A stretch of DNA of 64,000 bases from Azolla caroliniana (Eukaryota > Polypodiophyta). Numbering within the stretch: the stretch's first letter is position 1; the number at the start of each line of letters is the position of its first letter. The stretch lies in contig JBHGNT010000014.1 of the NCBI GenBank assembly GCA_043228905.1, forward strand, positions 13,888,001 through 13,952,000, read 5' to 3'. Positions 1 to 8,275 of this stretch are shown one piece after another. Made by a program: the position numbers and the translations under genes. The notes beneath the pieces were generated by a model. That model was given only the letters and a program-made list of their open reading frames with translations. It was not told the origin of the DNA and made no database searches.

Positions 1-112
1 TTCTCATTTTCAGTCTTCTGTTCTTCGTTTTCTTGTCTGAGTACTATCTTACTCAATTTTCTACACCCGAATATATGAATGAGTATCGGTTGTGGCCGGT
101 AACGATCCTACA
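1..112 (+). mobile_element. 3' end of an LTR, cut by the window start
   Basis: The stretch ending CGATCCTACA resembles the 3' end of the complete LTR at 12437-12994: the same succession of CTGTCTGAGT-like, CACCCGAA-like and CGGTTGTGG-like words near the end. It is followed directly by copia gag sequence, so it is probably another member of the element-C LTR family inserted in element A. The 5' part is outside the window, so the target duplication cannot be checked. Confidence 0.5.
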
Positions 113-156
113 AAGTAGTAAATCAACTTGAAGTAGCCAAGTTCCCCCTTGATGAT

Positions 157-161
157 GCTAT
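157..161. repeat. Target-site duplication GCTAT (left)
   Basis: Five bases directly before the TGTTAATG start of the LTR at 162, identical to 3090-3094 directly after the other LTR. The joined flanks restore the copia A gag reading frame across the site, which confirms both element borders. Confidence 0.93.
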
Positions 162-509
162 TGTTAATGGGTGGGGGGGTGAAGTCTAGAATGGCTTCAG
201 CCCCCTCCCAAGGGGTTATGATAGAGAGAGAGAGAGAGAAGGAAAGTGAAAATACAAAATGACACAAAAATGAGGGGGGAAAAATGTATATTCATTACAT
301 GCCCATAAGGGGTTTATATAATACATCCAATGTAACGGTCACATGACCGTTATAAATAAGACCGTTACGCATTCTTGTACACATGCACATAATTGTGCAT
401 GTGTCCATACACATACTCATCCTCACACACTCATACACATTACACACCTTAAACTTTACACACCCTACACAGTACACCTTAACCCTCCCATACACCTATA
501 CGGATAATA
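162..509 (+). repeat. 5' LTR of the gene-carrying element
   Basis: It starts TGTTAATGGG and ends near ACGGATAATA. It is colinear with 2761-3089: the AGTCTAGAATGGCTTCA block, a GA microsatellite, TATTCATTACATG, GACCGTTACGCATTC and CACCTATACGGATAA are shared. It carries about 24 extra bases at its centre that create an inverted repeat, and a short deletion relative to the 3' LTR. Confidence 0.9.
379..404. repeat. Perfect 11-bp inverted repeat inside the 5' LTR
   Basis: ACACATGCACA and TGTGCATGTGT are separated by TAAT. The 3' LTR has only the left arm, so the second arm was gained in the 5' LTR (or lost from the other) after insertion. Confidence 0.8.
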
Positions 510-511
510 CT

Positions 512-528
512 TGGCACGCCTGTGGGAC
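512..528 (+). other. Probable primer-binding site
   Basis: TGGCACGCCTGTGGGAC lies 3 nt after the 5' LTR. It starts with the TGG expected for pairing with a tRNA CCA end. From memory it resembles primer sites of Tat-lineage Ty3/gypsy elements and their LARD derivatives, but I could not check this. A related sequence occurs at 34604-34620. Confidence 0.55.
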
Positions 529-1218
529 AGTGTATTGCATGTTGAACCCACAAGCCCATGCCGAAAAACTCTTGTTGACCGGAACTCCACCAGTCTTCTC
601 TTCTCTCACGGTCGAAAATCCCTCAACCAGAATGCTACTCTACGATCGATAACTTCGATCGAAGCTAACTTGACACGAACCTTCTCATTCGGTCAGAATA
701 TCGCACGATTGGATCACACACCAATCGTTTTATCCACTATGGTAAAGTCGTTTTAGGTTTAACAATGATTTTGGGTGTATGTGGGTGTATATATACATAT
801 AGATATAGATATATTTTTCTTCCTTAGTATGAGTAGTGATGGGTTGCGTTTCCGAAATTATATGTCCTACCCCTCCAATTTTTTCTAAAATTATATTAAC
901 TACCCTTAGGAAATTTAGTCATGGGCCCTCACGTTTTCAAAATTCCGTCTCATATTCTTAGGTTTCTGAAATTTCGCAATATGCCCTCTCTCCTTTTCTT
1001 AATTTGTTCTTCTCTTTCTTCTTTCTCCTCCATTCTGTTTCTTTCTTTAGTCCTTTTTCTGTGTTTTTCCTTCTTCTGTTTGCGTGCTTCCCTTCTTTCT
1101 CCTCTTCTATCCTCTTCTTCGATTGTTGTTGCTTCTCCTTCCTCTTCCTTGCTTCTATTTCTTCCTCTTCCTTTTCTCCTCGGCTCTTCAACTGGTATTT
1201 CAGCCTTCTCAATTTCCA

Positions 1219-1425
1219 GTCAGAAATAAAGCGGTTTGTCAACAACCCACATAAGCCCATCATTCTTGCACTCTCGATGCTGGAGAGGATTTTTAGGCTT
1301 CGTGCGAGGAGGTGTGCGCTGCTATGGACGATACATGCCACGCATGGTGGTAATTCCACCTGGATTGGATTTTAGTAGTGTGATTGTGCCAGATGCTGTT
1401 GAAACTTTGGATGGAGAACACGATC
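1219..1425 (+). pseudogene. Sucrose-phosphate synthase fragments, shuffled
   Basis: Two pieces of the glucosyltransferase region of sucrose-phosphate synthase (the cytosolic sucrose-synthesis enzyme that joins UDP-glucose and fructose-6-phosphate) are readable. A piece containing RFVNNPHKPIILALS lies at about 1229-1275. A piece containing CYGRYMPRMVVIPPG and LDFSSV lies at about 1306-1425. In the intact enzyme the GRYMPRM segment precedes the NPHKP segment, so the order here is reversed. The pieces lie in different frames and have no start or catalytic context. They are captured cargo of the LTR element, not a functional gene. Confidence 0.8.
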
Positions 1426-1564
1426 TAACCATGGCAGCGGCGGCGCTGATCTCTTTGATTTTGTTGTTGCGTGGCCAGATGAATCAGATTGCCAAGCTTT
1501 AGGAGATGCTTCATCAGCCTGATATGTGATGGCCTTCTTCTTCAGCATAGCTACCCGCTCCACC

Positions 1565-2271
1565 CATACACTTCCAAAAGAGATCCATGTTAAGCTCCTC
1601 AAACCTATCTCTTGTGTCTCTTGTGATGGTGGAGTAAAAATCAATCCCTTCATAAAGGGAATCATCAATTGTTGTCTTGAGTTGTATCTCCAGTAGTGGC
1701 TTTCACCACATTGTTGGCCTTCTTGTCCAAACCATACGCAAATAGCTACAACAGTTGGTTCGTTGATAATTCTCCTTACATTTAGACCAGAAATCACACC
1801 AGTCATCGTTTGTGGCTTGTCTCTGAGAGTCATTGAAATAAGCAGACACCATGACCACAATATTCTTGATAGTAGTTCCAAGAAAAGGCTCAGCAATCTC
1901 CTTCATTTTCATAATAACCATAGAAGACACCTCTTCATCTGCGAGCTCCTCCTCCTCTCCCTTATACTGTACGGTGATCATAGGTTTTTCAAGGGGTCCA
2001 GAAGTAAGCTTAAAAGGCTACAACTTGATATGACTCTGGACAGAAAATCAGCTACCAATAAGATGCTTGGGATCGAAAACTATATTGATAGGGTTCATGG
2101 CGACTTGCTTCTTAGCCGCATCACCAATAAGACACTCGGTGTCAGTGAAGGCAACGTAAGAGGGCGTCATTCGCAATGATCTCGACATAGTCATGTTGCC
2201 ACACAGCAATGCAGGAGTAAGTAGTACCAAGCTGTATACCCGATACCGATAGCAGGCCTGTCCTTGGCCAT
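1565..2271 (-). pseudogene. HSP70 fragment (cytosolic type)
   Basis: Minus-strand HSP70 ATPase-domain fragment. Reading from 2271: [11 protein letters not shown], then (frameshift) LGTTYSC and [10 protein letters not shown], then [54 protein letters not shown], and finally LYEGIDF and FEELNMDLF, ending near 1565. The core between the INEPT and LYEGIDF blocks, including much of the nucleotide-binding lobe, is deleted. At least three frameshifts and a stop after the LIGS block are visible. Intact HSP70 is about 650 residues. The upstream open frame is continuous with the F-box fragment, so the two were joined inside the element. Confidence 0.85.
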
Positions 2272-2369
2272 GGTGAGCAAATGAAGCAAACAAAACCACC
2301 CTAGTAAAAGAAAAGATGAGACATATGGAGAAGAACAAGGAGGTTTGCAAGAAGAAGACGAAGAGAGAT

Positions 2370-2568
2370 TGTCTATTTGTCTAGCTATGTTGCACTGAGG
2401 CCACAATAGCTTGTATGACATGTAGATATTGTGAAGCTTCTTGCAAGTGAGGCTGAGGTTGCAGAGATCCCTGGGCGCAAAAGAAAAGAAAATATGCGCT
2501 AATACATCTAGGAGCTCTTGCAAGAAGAAGGATGACGAGTCTTCACAATCATCCCTATCCATTATCAC
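2370..2568 (-). pseudogene. F-box domain fragment fused ahead of the HSP70 fragment
   Basis: The minus-strand open frame from an ATG at 2568 reads ELLDVLAHIFF, then APRDLCNLSLTCKKL, then MSYKLLWPQC. This has the pattern of an F-box (LP..LL..IFSFL.PRDLCNLSL.CK.L...W): hydrophobic positions, a Pro-Arg pair and the tryptophan are in place. F-box proteins supply the substrate-recognition subunit of SCF ubiquitin ligases. Only the F-box (about 45 residues) is kept, with no substrate-binding domain. The frame runs on through a poly-Ser stretch into the HSP70 start at 2271, giving a 125-codon chimera. I infer captured cargo; expression is unknown. Confidence 0.6.
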
Positions 2569-2760
2569 CCTTTCATTGATGTGAGGAAGGGGGTGGGAGC
2601 TTCAGGCACCATGGCCATGCTTGGCTTTAGGTTTTATTCGAAAGAGTGCATACATGTAGACATAGAGACGTAGAGAGGGAGAGATAGAGGTTAGATATGG
2701 AGAGGGAGAGTGAGGGTAGACTTCCTCTCAAGGGGGTCATCCGTTCGGGCATGCCAAAAG
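2569..2760. other. Element interior before the 3' LTR
   Basis: No coding similarity seen. It contains GAGAGGGAGAG-rich purine tracts (about 2677-2715) that may include the polypurine tract used for plus-strand priming. Confidence 0.35.
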
Positions 2761-3089
2761 TGTTAATGGGTGGGGGGTGAAGTCTAGAATGGCTTCACCC
2801 CCTTCTCAAGGGGTTATGATAGAGAGAGAGACAGAAGGAAAGTGAAAATACAAAATGACACAAAAATGAGAGGGGAAAAATGTATATTCATTACATGCTC
2901 ATAAGGGCATAAGGGGTTTATATAATACATCTAATGTAATGATCACATAACCGTTATAAATAAGACCGTTACGCATTCTTGTACACATGCACATACTCAT
3001 CCTCACACACTCATATACATTACACAACTTAGACTTTACACACCCTACACATTACACCTTAACCCTCCCGTACACCTATACGGATAACA
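2761..3089 (+). repeat. 3' LTR of the gene-carrying element
   Basis: Starts TGTTAATGGG and ends ACGGATAACA, with the canonical CA end that the 5' LTR has lost to TA. It is followed by the GCTAT target duplication. Confidence 0.9.
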
Positions 3090-3094
3090 GCTAT
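3090..3094. repeat. Target-site duplication GCTAT (right)
   Basis: Identical to 157-161. Reading across the two flanks gives an uninterrupted copia gag segment (LDDA, then MQALLLC). Confidence 0.93.
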
Positions 3095-3216
3095 GCAGGC
3101 CCTGTTGTTGTGTACCCTACTGGACAGTTAGGAGAACTTGGTGGCGCCTCTCAACACCTCATGTCAAGAAGAAAACTTATCTCTACAAGTGGTAAAGACA
3201 AGTATCTTGAATGAGG
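3095..3216 (+). pseudogene. Copia A gag segment
   Basis: Continues the gag begun at 113-161. The translated line QALLLCTLLDS, stop, ENLV resembles the gag of element C (ALLLLGSLPDSWETLV): the tryptophan codon before E has become TAG. It ends in LSLQVVKTSILNE, the helix preceding the basic/zinc-knuckle region, where the solo LTR interrupts it. Confidence 0.75.
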
Positions 3217-3740
3217 TGTACAAAATAGTGCTCGGCCAAAACCGAGTCTTAATCACAATGGAATAATCAGGACAAAAAAAATATCAACACATTTACACAC
3301 AAAATGGGTCGACACAGGATATTAACGTGGAAATCCTAATCGGGGAAAACTAGGGGAGTTCTCTGACTCCGAACAAAATCACTATAGAGATGGGGTACAC
3401 CAGAGTGAGACACAAAGGCAACGACCTCGAGCTCTGTATCTTTGTCAACTAGCAGTTACAACAGAAATAAGCTTTTTGTATCTCTCACACTCTGTTCAAC
3501 GATAATAATTACTACACACATAACAGTGTTGCCCTAGTTATACTAATACTTATATAGCTTTGCGACTATTTACAAATATAACCTCAACGGTCACGTCTAA
3601 ACATATTTACTAATATGTTCCTATTTGCTAGTTCATACTCGATCCAGCCGGACTCCTTCCGGATTCATCCGATCTAGTTCCTTCCTTTGGCTCGTCCGGT
3701 TCTCATCCGGATCCCATCCGGAGGAACCTGTTTCCCAATG
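3217..3740 (-). mobile_element. Solo LTR of the element-C family
   Basis: A 524-bp relative of the LTRs at 9165-9720, 12437-12994 and 32812-33367. It shares the ACCGAGTC, GGGGAAAAC, CTCTGACTCCGAAC, GCAACGACCTCGAGCTC and CATCCGGATCCCATCCGGAGG blocks. It splits the gag between LNE and ETRRKDKG. Flanks TGAGG (3212-3216) and CAAGG (3741-3745) are probably a decayed 5-bp target duplication; both differences are transitions. No internal domain is present, so it is a product of LTR-LTR recombination. Confidence 0.8.
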
Positions 3741-3933
3741 CAAGGAGACAAGAAGGAAGGACAAGGGTGTCCTATCCCAAACAGAGGCAAATGTGTTGCA
3801 ACATTTAGGTAGAGGAAGGAAAAAACAAAGAAATCCACAAAGAAGGGACAAGTCCCATGCCAGATCCAAGTCCAGAGGTAAGCTTACGTGCTTTTATTGT
3901 GGAGAACCTGGACACTTTCAGAAGGATTGCTGA
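3741..3933 (+). pseudogene. Copia A gag C-terminus with zinc knuckle
   Basis: Open segment with basic ETRRKDKG and RGRKKQRNPQRRDKSHARSK stretches, then a CCHC zinc knuckle CFYCGEPGHFQKDC (spacing C-X2-C-X4-H-X4-C), the nucleic-acid-binding end of gag nucleocapsid. A TGA follows the last cysteine of the knuckle, where intact copia polyproteins read on into protease. Confidence 0.85.
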
Positions 3934-3945
3934 CACCTTAAGAAG

Positions 3946-4266
3946 GTGAAAGGTGTCTGGAATGATGTCGAACTGAGAAAGATTTCTGATGAAAAGGGCA
4001 CTTCAACCATGGCTACAAGCGAAGAGGAACTCATGTTCATTTGTGAGCAAACAAGGGCAAACCGTGAAAATGAAGAGTGTGCATGGGTGGTTGACTCTGG
4101 TGCATCATTGCACATAACTCCTTCGAGAGAGTGGCTCTCGTCTTACATAGCCGGTGACTATGGATATGTGAAGATGAGAGATAATGGTGAATGCAGGATA
4201 GTTGGCATAGGAAGTGTGTGCCTAACAATGTGGACTGGTTGTAGGCTGATCTTGAGGGATGTTTGA
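3946..4266 (+). pseudogene. Copia A protease region
   Basis: Carries ECAWVVDSGASLHITP, the copia aspartic-protease active site (DSGA) with the usual W-x-x-D-S-G-A context, about 50 residues after the zinc knuckle. The following residues (YVKMRDNGECRIVGIGSV) match the usual flap-side region of copia protease. The frame stops at 4264 and later sequence in other frames corresponds to the protease C-terminus. Confidence 0.85.
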
Positions 4267-4429
4267 CATGTCCCTGATATCAGACTGAAGCTGATATGAG
4301 CTAGAAGATTGGATGATGAAGGCTATAGCAGTAGTTTTCAAAATGGGAAATGGAAGTTCTGTTGGGGGAACCTCATAGTGACCCAAGCACAAAAACAAGG
4401 TACATTGTATGTGATTCATGCCTAGGTGC

Positions 4430-4765
4430 AAGGATGAAGTAAATGTGGCAGCTGACTGAAGTGGAGAGGTATGGCACAAGAGGCTTGGCCACATGAGTGA
4501 AAAAGGTATGTAGATCCTGGCCAACCAGAAACTTCTTCTAGAAGTAAAAGGAGTGCACTTGAAGAGATGTGTCGACTACTTGGTTGGAAAGCAGAACATA
4601 GTTGTATTCCACTCGAGACTATCAAAAAGAAGAGAAGCTGCATTGGAACTAGTAGACACAAATGTGTGCTACGCGGATGCTCCGTTACATCATGGTGGAC
4701 AGTACTTTGTAACATTTATTGATGACTATAGTCCAAAGTTGTGGGCTTTTGTTATATGGTTTTAG
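4430..4765 (+). pseudogene. Copia A GAG-pre-integrase and start of integrase
   Basis: Shows the WHKRLGHMSEKG histidine motif and CVDYLVGKQN (only one of the usual zinc-site cysteines is visible). The beginning of the integrase core follows: LELVDTNVCYADAPLHHGGQ and FVTFIDDYSPKLW. The first catalytic Asp lies in LVDTNVC. The match stops at about 4765 and the second Asp and Glu of the DDE triad are absent, so the element is truncated here. Confidence 0.8.
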
Positions 4766-4992
4766 GGTTAGGGGAAATAATAATGATGATGATGATTATT
4801 GATGATGAAGATAGACATGGTGTAATAGTGAAGATGATGAATGGTATGATGGTGAGAGAGATCATGAAGATGTTGACAATCATTGAGGGGTGGGGGGTGG
4901 TGCCTAGAATAGCTCCACCCCCCTCCCAAGGGGTTCAACATAAAGGAGAAGGAAGAGAGAGAGAAATATTCATTCATTCCCCATAATGGGTT
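4766..4992 (+). repeat. ATG-trinucleotide-rich spacer and LTR-like relic
   Basis: 4780-4870 is rich in GATGAT repeats. 4886-4990 resembles the start of the gene-carrying element's LTR (GGGTGGGGGGTG, CCTAGAATAGCTCC, CCTCCCAAGGGGTT, TATTCATTCATTCCCCATAA), so it is a diverged fragment of that LTR family. Confidence 0.5.
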
Positions 4993-5454
4993 TGTTGAGC
5001 GAGCAAGCTCAATCGGATCCAGATCAGCTGAATAAGCTTGAGCCGGATTAGCATCTGGAAGGATGAGCCAAATCGGTATCCGGAAACAACCGGCTGGATC
5101 GGCGAGACGGATCGAAGAGCCGGATTCGAGCAAGAACCGGAAGCCTAGTAGTAGCCTATTCTACAAGGAAATCATTATCTCGTAGTTAGTGTCAGTTGCA
5201 TGTAGGAATATTGAAGTACCTGTCAGTACTTCTGTCAGTCCTTTATGGACTTGTATAAATAGTGTTGTTATAGCACATTGTATGTATAGAGTTTACAAAG
5301 TGATATTTTGAATCTACGTTTACATTCTTCTCTCTCTGTCTCTCCCACGTATACTCTTTGTGTATTAAGCTTCTCCATTAAACCTTCATCTTATTCTCTG
5401 TTGTTATCCGGCTGAGCCGGTTCTGTCTAACGCTTCCGCACGTTAACATTCACA
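4993..5454 (+). repeat. 5' LTR of copia element B
   Basis: Starts TGTTGAGCGAGC and ends ACATTCACA directly before a tRNA-Met-type primer site. It contains a TATA-like TATAAATAG at about 5255 and a GACAGTTCC-free, TC-rich leader. A minus-strand relative lies at 9721-9953. No 3' LTR partner is seen because the element is truncated at about 6062. Confidence 0.85.
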
Positions 5455-5466
5455 TGGTATCAAAGC
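5455..5466 (+). other. tRNA-iMet primer-binding site of element B
   Basis: TGGTATCAAAGC immediately after the LTR differs from the standard plant copia site TGGTATCAGAGC by one base. Confidence 0.85.
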
Positions 5467-5534
5467 GCGTGGGTTAAGAACCTCTACAACCAACACTTGC
5501 TTTCGTAGACAGTAACAACAGACAGAGAGAAGGT

Positions 5535-6062
5535 ATGGACAGAGGTATGCCGAGTTCACTTCCAACAGAGAAGCTCGACAGGAGCAACTACGCGTCCTGG
5601 TCATATAAGATGCACTAGTACCTGCTGGGGCATGGATATTGGAGCTTCATGGAACGAACGAACGAGGTAGCGCCGGAGCCGGCACACGAGGACTTCCCGG
5701 TATGGGAGCAAGGAGCAAGCCGAGTATTTTACTGGCTCGCGTCCTATGTGCACGACTAGATGCTCGGCTACATAAAGGATGCAAAACCACCGAAGGAGGC
5801 CTGGGGAAATCTGAGGAAGATTTTCGCCGCGAGTACCACAACCCATAAGTTGCAGCTCCAACAAAAGCTGAACAACATCTGGCAAAGAGACATATCGGTT
5901 ACGAACTACACCACCAAAATAAAGGAGATTTGTGATGCACTCGGGTCCATCAACATCATGGTGGACGAAGACGAGATGGTCCAAATCTCCCTCGGTGGTC
6001 TAGCACAACGGTATGGGCCAATCCGGACAACAATCTACGCTCGGGAGAAGCCACCGTCAAAT
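5535..6062 (+). pseudogene. Copia B gag (truncated)
   Basis: Gag begins MDRGMPSSLPTEKLDRSNYA, then W..KM, the usual start of copia gag (L.G.NY..W..KM). It continues through PVWEQGASRVFYWLASYVHD and the well-kept block PPKEAWGNLRKIFAASTTTH, LQLQQKLNNI, TKIKEICDALGSIN (the UBN2-type gag fold). Stops occur after KMH (TAG) and VHD (TAG). It breaks off at about 6062, where minus-strand element C begins. Nothing of pol remains. Gag would form the virus-like particle core of the element. Confidence 0.85.
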
Positions 6063-6562
6063 TTCTTCACAAACACACAGTGATCAGCTTGCGTTTTGTG
6101 GTACCCTTGGTCGGTCATGAAGGAGTCGAACTTTCGATACCATTGCCAGGGAGCTTGCTTCAGTACGTATAAGCTCTTCTTCAGCCGGCATACCAAGTGC
6201 TCCTTCCCTTTGTTCTCAAATCCTTCCGGTTGATGCATGTAGATCTCCTCTTCGAGGTCACCATGGAGGAATGCCATCTTCACGTCTAGTTGCTCTACCT
6301 CGAGGTCCATGCTTGCCGCTATGCCCAATATCGTCCGGATGGATGTCATCTTCACTACCAGGGCAAAGATCTCATCGAAATCCACTCCTTTCTTCTGCAG
6401 GAAGCCCTTCACCACGATTCGAGCCTTATACCTAGGTGGACTTTCGGCATCTCCCGGTTTCAACTTGTACACCCACTTGTTCCGGAGTGCTCTCTTCCCT
6501 TTCGGCAACTCCGCCAGTTCATATGTGTGGTTCTCATGCAGGGAATCCATCTCATCATGCAT
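6063..6562 (-). pseudogene. Copia C reverse transcriptase, N-terminal half
   Basis: Reads NHTYELAELPKGKRALRNKW, VYKLKP, YKARIVVKGFLQKKGVDFDE, TSIRTILGIAASMDLEVEQL, DVKMAFLHGDLEEEIYM, GFENKGKEHLVCRLKKSLY and DQGYHKTQADHCVFVKK. These are the first RT blocks including the catalytic Asp in LDVKMAFLHG. The YVDD block and everything after it are missing because of the truncation at 6063. This stretch is open and one of the best-kept parts of the element. Confidence 0.92.
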
Positions 6563-6788
6563 GGCACTAACTACTTACGATTGTGGGTGTCTCTCTTTGC
6601 TTCTTCGAAGCTTTCCGATTCCCCCTCATCGGTTAGCAACACATTCTCTGCATCCGGGAATCTCCGGGGGGCTCTTGTCTCTAGGAGAGGATATCTCCGT
6701 CCTTGGTTTCTGACTACCAGTTCCTCCGTTTGTTACGAATCCGAATCTGATTCAAGATCTTGTCCGGTTTCGGTGTCTCCTTCTCCTT

Positions 6789-6834
6789 CTCCTTCTTCTT
6801 CTTCTTCTTCTTCTTCTTCTTCTTCTTCTTCTTC
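6789..6834. repeat. (TTC)n microsatellite
   Basis: About 15 TTC units. On the minus strand it encodes a run of glutamates in the linker between integrase and reverse transcriptase of element C, a variable and often acidic region in copia elements. Confidence 0.95.
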
Positions 6835-6947
6835 GGCCGGTTCAGTTTCTGGTCCATAACCGGCCAGTTTGTCGAGGGTCATCCGGTTTTCATCCGGGTA
6901 TATCCTTTTGTCCTCAAGCTGGTTTTCATTGGATGATCCAAAGTTTT

Positions 6948-7391
6948 TCACCTTCTTCTCCGACTCCTAGTCGGCAATGGTCCTAGGAGTTTTCCACGAA
7001 GACTATGTCCCGACTCCGGAACACCTTCTTGTCGACCAACCAGATCCCACACCCGGCAACCGAACTCATCATCGCCGTATCCAAGGAATATGCATGGCCT
7101 GGACTTCGGATCCAGCTTTGCTCTCTTGTCCTTCGCCACATGCACGTATGCGAGACACCCGAACACCTTCAGATGCCGGTAAGACACATCCTTATCGGTC
7201 CATACTTTCTACGGTGAGTCTCCGTCCAAGGGTACTGAGGGTGATCTGTTTATAACATAGGTCGTCGTCGTTAGCGCCTCATCCCAAAACGTCTTCGGTA
7301 ACTTGGCATGTGCTAACATGCTCCAGATTGTCTCCATTATGGTCCGGTTCATCTGTTCGGCCAGCCCGTTCAATTCCGGCATCTTCAGCAC
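6948..7391 (-). pseudogene. Copia C integrase C-terminal part
   Basis: LKMPELNGLAEQMNRTIMET supplies the region of the third catalytic residue, but the usual NG.AER.NR motif has Gln for Arg after the Glu. It is followed by MLAHAKLPKTFWDEALTTTT, YVINRSPS, then after a stop YRHLKVFGCLAYVHVAKDKR and CIFLGYGDDEFGCRVWD, the conserved copia integrase C-terminal block. Stops separate the segments. Confidence 0.85.
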
Positions 7392-7442
7392 GGTGAATTT
7401 GACCCGGATTCCCTTCGACCGGCAGTACTCCTTGAACTACCC

Positions 7443-7958
7443 CTAGTATTCTCCTCCGTTATCTGCTCGAACCGCCTTCAGCTTCCAGACGGTTTCTCTT
7501 TCCACTCTCACGTGGAGCTCCTTGAAGATGGATAACACTTGATCCTTCGTCTTCAACGGTGAAACCCACAACTTCCGACTGTGGTCGTCTATGAACGTCA
7601 CAAAGTACTGCAATCCGGCATGTGACTTCGTGTCCACTTGACACACATCAGTATGCACTAGCTCCAGTGGTGCATTCCATCTCATCAATGGTCTTGACCG
7701 GAAGGAGGTTCGGTTTTGCTTGCCAGCCAAGCAATCGGTGCACTTCTCAAGTTGCACGTCCTTCACCAGAAGGAGGTTGTCTTCGGCAAGCCTCTTCATC
7801 CCCTTCTCACTCATGTGACACAGTCTTTTGTGCCACAGCTCACCGGCAGTGTCGGATGCTACGTTCACTTCTTCCCGGCATATCTGGGCATTCATCAAGT
7901 ACAATGTGATGACCTTCCGGGCTTGAGCCACTATTAGGCTCCCTTTGCAGAACTTCAT
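7443..7958 (-). pseudogene. Copia C GAG-pre-integrase and integrase core
   Basis: A 171-codon open frame. It holds the HHCC zinc domain (LWHKRLCHMSEKGM, CTDCLAGKQN), the first catalytic Asp (LVHTDVCQVD), YFVTFIDDHSRKLWV, FKELHVRVERET, and the second Asp with NGGEY (VRADNGGEY) before the frame breaks. It would insert element cDNA into chromosomes. The duplicate copy has CLACKQN in place of CLAGKQN and VDMKSH in place of VDTKSH. Confidence 0.92.
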
Positions 7959-8272
7959 GACTCCATTCCGGATGTTACCCGTGTAGCCTTCATCATCTAG
8001 CCGACTGACTAATATTAGGTTCAGTCGAACCTCTAGAATGTATCAGACATCCTTCAGTAGCAGCTTGCATTTGGTTGATGTCGTCAACACCACGTCTCCT
8101 TTGTCGAAAATTCGTCAAGTGCCTTCATTCCCCATTCGGACACAGTCGTGATCACCGGTTGAGTAGGATGAGAAGCATTTCAGGTCCGAGGTCAAGTGGA
8201 ACAACGCTCCAGAATCGACAACCCACGTTGTCTCATCACTAGCAAGGTTTAGCTCACTCTCCTTAGTGATGA
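7959..8272 (-). pseudogene. Copia C protease region
   Basis: Translation shows TTWVVDSGALFHLTSD (DSGA active site) near 8205-8245, followed by HDCVRMGNEGT and a stop. It is split over frames, with no continuous reading frame. It lies between the zinc knuckle and the GAG-pre-integrase, as expected for copia. Confidence 0.75.
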
Positions 8273-8275
8273 GTA

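Larger units (their letters stand above)
162..3089 (+). mobile_element. Non-autonomous LTR element carrying fragments of three host genes
   Basis: A 2.9-kb element with two LTR-like direct repeats (162-509 and 2761-3089), TG start and CA-type end, and a perfect 5-bp GCTAT target duplication. The interior has no gag or pol. It holds rearranged sucrose-phosphate synthase pieces (plus), an HSP70 fragment (minus) and an F-box fragment (minus). A primer-binding-like sequence follows the 5' LTR. This fits a LARD-type derivative mobilised by an autonomous partner, with captured transcripts as cargo. The two LTRs differ by several percent plus indels, so the insertion is not recent. Confidence 0.9.
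113..4765 (+). pseudogene. Ty1/copia element A, nested and decayed (overall extent)
   Basis: Scattered plus-strand blocks form one gag-protease-integrase series: gag at 113-161, 3095-3216 and 3741-3933, protease near 3946-4266 and the start of integrase up to 4765. The gag is broken by the gene-carrying LTR element (162-3089) and by a minus-strand solo LTR (3217-3740). Several in-frame stops are present, for example within the leucine-rich gag segment and directly after the zinc knuckle. No reverse transcriptase follows and no LTR of its own is identifiable, so this is a dead 5' fragment. Confidence 0.85.

Noticed and set aside
4882-5133. 121-codon minus frame rich in Asp and Ser
   Set aside because: Crosses an LTR-like relic and the start of the element B LTR and is destroyed by a single difference in copy 2. 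Not a gene.
6290-6859. 189-codon plus frame with a poly-Ser tail
   Set aside because: Antisense shadow of the element C reverse transcriptase and the (TTC)n tract.
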